Shown: piece after piece, positions 62,082 to 64,000 of the stretch
Numbering within the stretch: position 1 is the stretch's first letter
Layout: each line of letters opens with the position of its first letter
Assembly (NCBI RefSeq): GCF_029543085.1
Contig: NZ_CP119967.1
Span: 2,630,501 to 2,694,500, forward strand
Direction: 5' to 3'
Origin: Pseudomonas sp. A34-9
Lineage (GTDB): Bacteria > Pseudomonadota > Gammaproteobacteria > Pseudomonadales > Pseudomonadaceae
DNA: 64,000 nucleotides
Translations under genes and position numbers: made by a program
Notes under the pieces: generated by a model
Databases searched by the model: none
What the model saw: only the letters and a program-made list of their open reading frames with translations
Told to the model about the DNA's origin: nothing

Positions 62082-62432
62082 ATGCTTAAGCAACTCATTA
62101 TTAAAGAGGCAGTAGATGGCGTAATTAACCTCAGTACTCTAGGTGAAATCGCTACAGTGATTATTCCTCCTGTGCAAGAGCCGTGGGCAGGTCCAAATGA
62201 CGATGCAGACGTATACATCGGAGAAAATAAAGAGTATTTGGGGGTTGTAAGACCTGTCCTGCCAGAGATTGGGGGTGAATTAAAAATCCCAAAAAGTATT
62301 TTGTTGAAATATTCAGGCAACATCAAAATCCCGTTTCACTACTCCGTCTTTCCAGGTGGAGGCGGAAATGATTTCCCAGCGGAGGTTGCCTTTTACAGTA
62401 TTGTTCTTGCCGTAAATACCCGCCGTAAGTAG
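62082..62432 (+). CDS. Small one-domain relative of the Ig-like proteins
   Basis: A 116-residue protein starting MLKQLIIKEAVDGVINLSTL after AGAGGAT; an earlier ATG (62046) has no ribosome site. Middle segment ATVIIPPVQEPWAGPNDDADVYI followed by KIPFHYSVFPGG resembles the first domain of the 58473 protein (CLIDPW..DDRVDLYV..). No signal peptide. AT-richer than its neighbours. Confidence 0.6.
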   Translation: MLKQLIIKEAVDGVINLSTLGEIATVIIPPVQEPWAGPNDDADVYIGENKEYLGVVRPVLPEIGGELKIPKSILLKYSGNIKIPFHYSVFPGGGGNDFPAEVAFYSIVLAVNTRRK

Positions 62433-62449
62433 TTGAGCTCAGATAGGGC

Positions 62450-62480
62450 AGCCCGTTCTGATTATCAGGCGGGCTCTGTT
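62450..62480 (+). terminator. Terminator of the 116-aa protein gene
   Basis: AGCCCG..CTGA..TCAG..CGGGCT: a two-step stem followed by TCTGTTTGCAACTTTTTTC. Confidence 0.65.
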
Positions 62481-62613
62481 TGCAACTTTTTTCGATATCC
62501 TGGGTTTCGTCGAATTGTTTGTCTAGACCCTCCCAAATCTTAAACAAGACCAGCTGATAAAAGGGGCGATTTAGCATATTGTTACCCAGAATAAATCCCC
62601 TTAGTAAAAAGCC

Positions 62614-64000
62614 ATGAGCCAGCAGGTCCACACGGAATTATCTATATCTTTGCGATTTGCAGACATCCTGATTATCGGCGCAGGTCTCAGCGGCACGATG
62701 CTGGCGGTGCAATTGTTGCGTCTGCCTGGCCGACGCAAGATTCTGATCATTGAGCCGCGTGCTGAGTTGGGAAGGGGCGAGGCGTACAGCGCGGTCGAGT
62801 TGGGGCACACGCTCAACGGCAACGCGGCGCGAATGAGCGTCGATCCGGATAATCCTGATGATCTGACGCAATGGCTCACCGAGCACATTGCCGGTGGTGG
62901 CTGGCCTGAATCGGCCGAGCAGAATGTACCGGTCAGCGAGCTGTTTCCACCGCGCGGATTGTTTGGTGTTTATGTACAGCAGCGTCTGGCTGAAGCGCGC
63001 ATTGTCGGAATGCAGAATGGCTCGAGTGCGGAGCACATCCGCGCGGAGGTCGTCGATCTGCAAGTCGATACCGATTCGGTGCAGCTCACGCTGAGCGATG
63101 GGCAGTTATTGCAAGGAGCCTGCGCGGTGCTGGCGACCGGTATGTTCCCCGCTGCACGAACTCCGCAGAAAGCTTCCAGTGGCCTCAACGCTGCCGCCCT
63201 CGATCCCTGGGATGTCGCGGCCATGCGCCAGCTCGATCCGCAATCCACCGTGATGATCATCGGCTCCGGCCTGACCATGGTCGATGCCGTGGTATCGCTG
63301 GAGCAAGCCGGGCATCGCGGGCCGATTGAAGTGTTTTCGCGGCATGGCCTGTTGCCCCATGTGCGCCGCCAACCGCCGTCCTGGGTGGACTTTCTTGGCA
63401 ACGATCACAGCCTGCGCTCGCCGCGCCAGTTATTGCGCGAATTGCGCCGGCAATGCCAGACAGCCATCGCCCAAGGCATCGATTGGCAGGCGCCACTGGA
63501 TACGGTCCGGGTGCACATCGGCCGATTGTGGAGTCAGGCAACTGACCTGCAGCGTCGACAATTCGTACGGCATGTGCGGCCGTGGTGGGAGAGCCATCAT
63601 CATCGTTCGCCGCCGTTGAGTGCGGCACTGGTTGAACGGTTGCAGGCGCAAGGGCGATTGCGCATTCAGGCCGCGTCGTTCAAAGGGCTTGAGCCGAGTC
63701 CCGAAGGTGGTGTCAGCATTCGTATTCGGCGGCGTGGCGAGTCTGCGACTTGCGTGGTGCATGGCGCCGCGCTGATCAACTCCAGTGGCATCGAGTACGA
63801 CTGGCGCCGAGTGGCGCGACCATTACCGCAACAGTTGTTGGCACGGGGACTGGTGCGACCGGGACCGTTGGCGTTGGGGATTGCGGCTGCGGGTGATGGC
63901 GCAGTTCTAGACAAACACGGGCAGGTTGCGAATCCATTGTTTGCTATGGGGCCACCGTTGCGCGGGATGTGGTGGGAGAGTACGGCGGTGACGGATGTGG
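62614..64000 (+). CDS. FAD/NAD(P)-binding protein (partial, C-terminus outside window)
   Basis: About 462 residues visible from ATG 62614 with no stop before the edge. N-terminal dinucleotide motif ADILIIGAGLSGTMLAVQLLR (near 16-36), GEAYSAVELGHTLNGNAARM, and a second motif STVMIIGSGLTMVDAVVSLEQAGHRG, with FSRHGLLPHVR; this is the pattern of FAD-NAD(P)-binding YdhS/HpaM-type proteins. Redox partner unknown. Confidence 0.8.
   Translation, partial: MSQQVHTELSISLRFADILIIGAGLSGTMLAVQLLRLPGRRKILIIEPRAELGRGEAYSAVELGHTLNGNAARMSVDPDNPDDLTQWLTEHIAGGGWPESAEQNVPVSELFPPRGLFGVYVQQRLAEARIVGMQNGSSAEHIRAEVVDLQVDTDSVQLTLSDGQLLQGACAVLATGMFPAARTPQKASSGLNAAALDPWDVAAMRQLDPQSTVMIIGSGLTMVDAVVSLEQAGHRGPIEVFSRHGLLPHVRRQPPSWVDFLGNDHSLRSPRQLLRELRRQCQTAIAQGIDWQAPLDTVRVHIGRLWSQATDLQRRQFVRHVRPWWESHHHRSPPLSAALVERLQAQGRLRIQAASFKGLEPSPEGGVSIRIRRRGESATCVVHGAALINSSGIEYDWRRVARPLPQQLLARGLVRPGPLALGIAAAGDGAVLDKHGQVANPLFAMGPPLRGMWWESTAVTDV

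Overview
The window is a stretch of Pseudomonas chromosome, most like the P. fluorescens/P. koreensis group. The evidence is high GC with strong G/C third positions, REP palindromes of the fluorescens type (cores TGTGGGAGCGAGC..GCTCGCGA and GTAGGAGCTGCCGAAGGCTG) between many genes, and Pseudomonas-typical families (DUF2790, DUF6124, RTX serralysin, fused Mrp antiporter AB subunit, DksA2-like protein). No rRNA, tRNA, IS element or CRISPR array was recognised.

Layout. 1-9.6 kb: partial universal stress protein, miaE, an RstA/RstB-type two-component pair, a TonB siderophore receptor, a GFA-family protein, glutaminase and a ProA-like dehydrogenase. 9.6-12.1 kb: cyanate detoxification locus (cynT, a DUF2790 protein, cynS, divergent cynR). 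12.3-18 kb: small genes, topoisomerase III with a LexA-type box upstream, and an orphan serralysin. 18-24.2 kb: MFS symporter, GMC oxidoreductase with divergent LysR, and arsRCH without an arsB or acr3 pump. 24.2-30.6 kb: a seven-gene minus-strand operon (thermostable-hemolysin-family protein, AMP-ligase homologue, heme-oxygenase-like protein, SDR, TPR protein, response regulator, sensor kinase) whose reading frames mostly overlap. It looks like a self-regulated small-molecule or lipid-modification pathway.

30.8-39.2 kb is accessory DNA: cytochrome b561, a SEL1 lipoprotein, small proteins, a phased REP array, a DUF6124 gene behind a highly structured leader, a DUF2235 lipase effector with a DUF2931 lipoprotein as candidate immunity partner and a remnant of a second immunity gene, then an AT-rich island with three unusual minus-strand genes. 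39.2-43 kb: an AlkD-like repair protein, a GST and an RpiR regulator, interrupted by an inserted gene flanked by a direct duplication. 43.4-52 kb: DksA2-like protein, a chemoreceptor with a C-terminal domain, small proteins, a betaine-type binding protein, and a second TonB receptor with a DUF2946 protein. 52-58.1 kb: six-gene Mrp/Pha cation/proton antiporter operon. 58.5-64 kb: an Ig-like multidomain protein, a one-domain relative, an EamA exporter with a divergent XRE-cupin regulator, and a partial FAD/NAD(P)-binding protein.

Most promising undescribed systems: the seven-gene operon with a 17-bp dyad in front of it; the DUF6124 leader, which can be drawn as terminator versus antiterminator plus a Shine-Dalgarno-masking hairpin; and the effector/immunity region with its AT-rich neighbours. 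Everything comes from reading the sequence; no database search or folding program was run.
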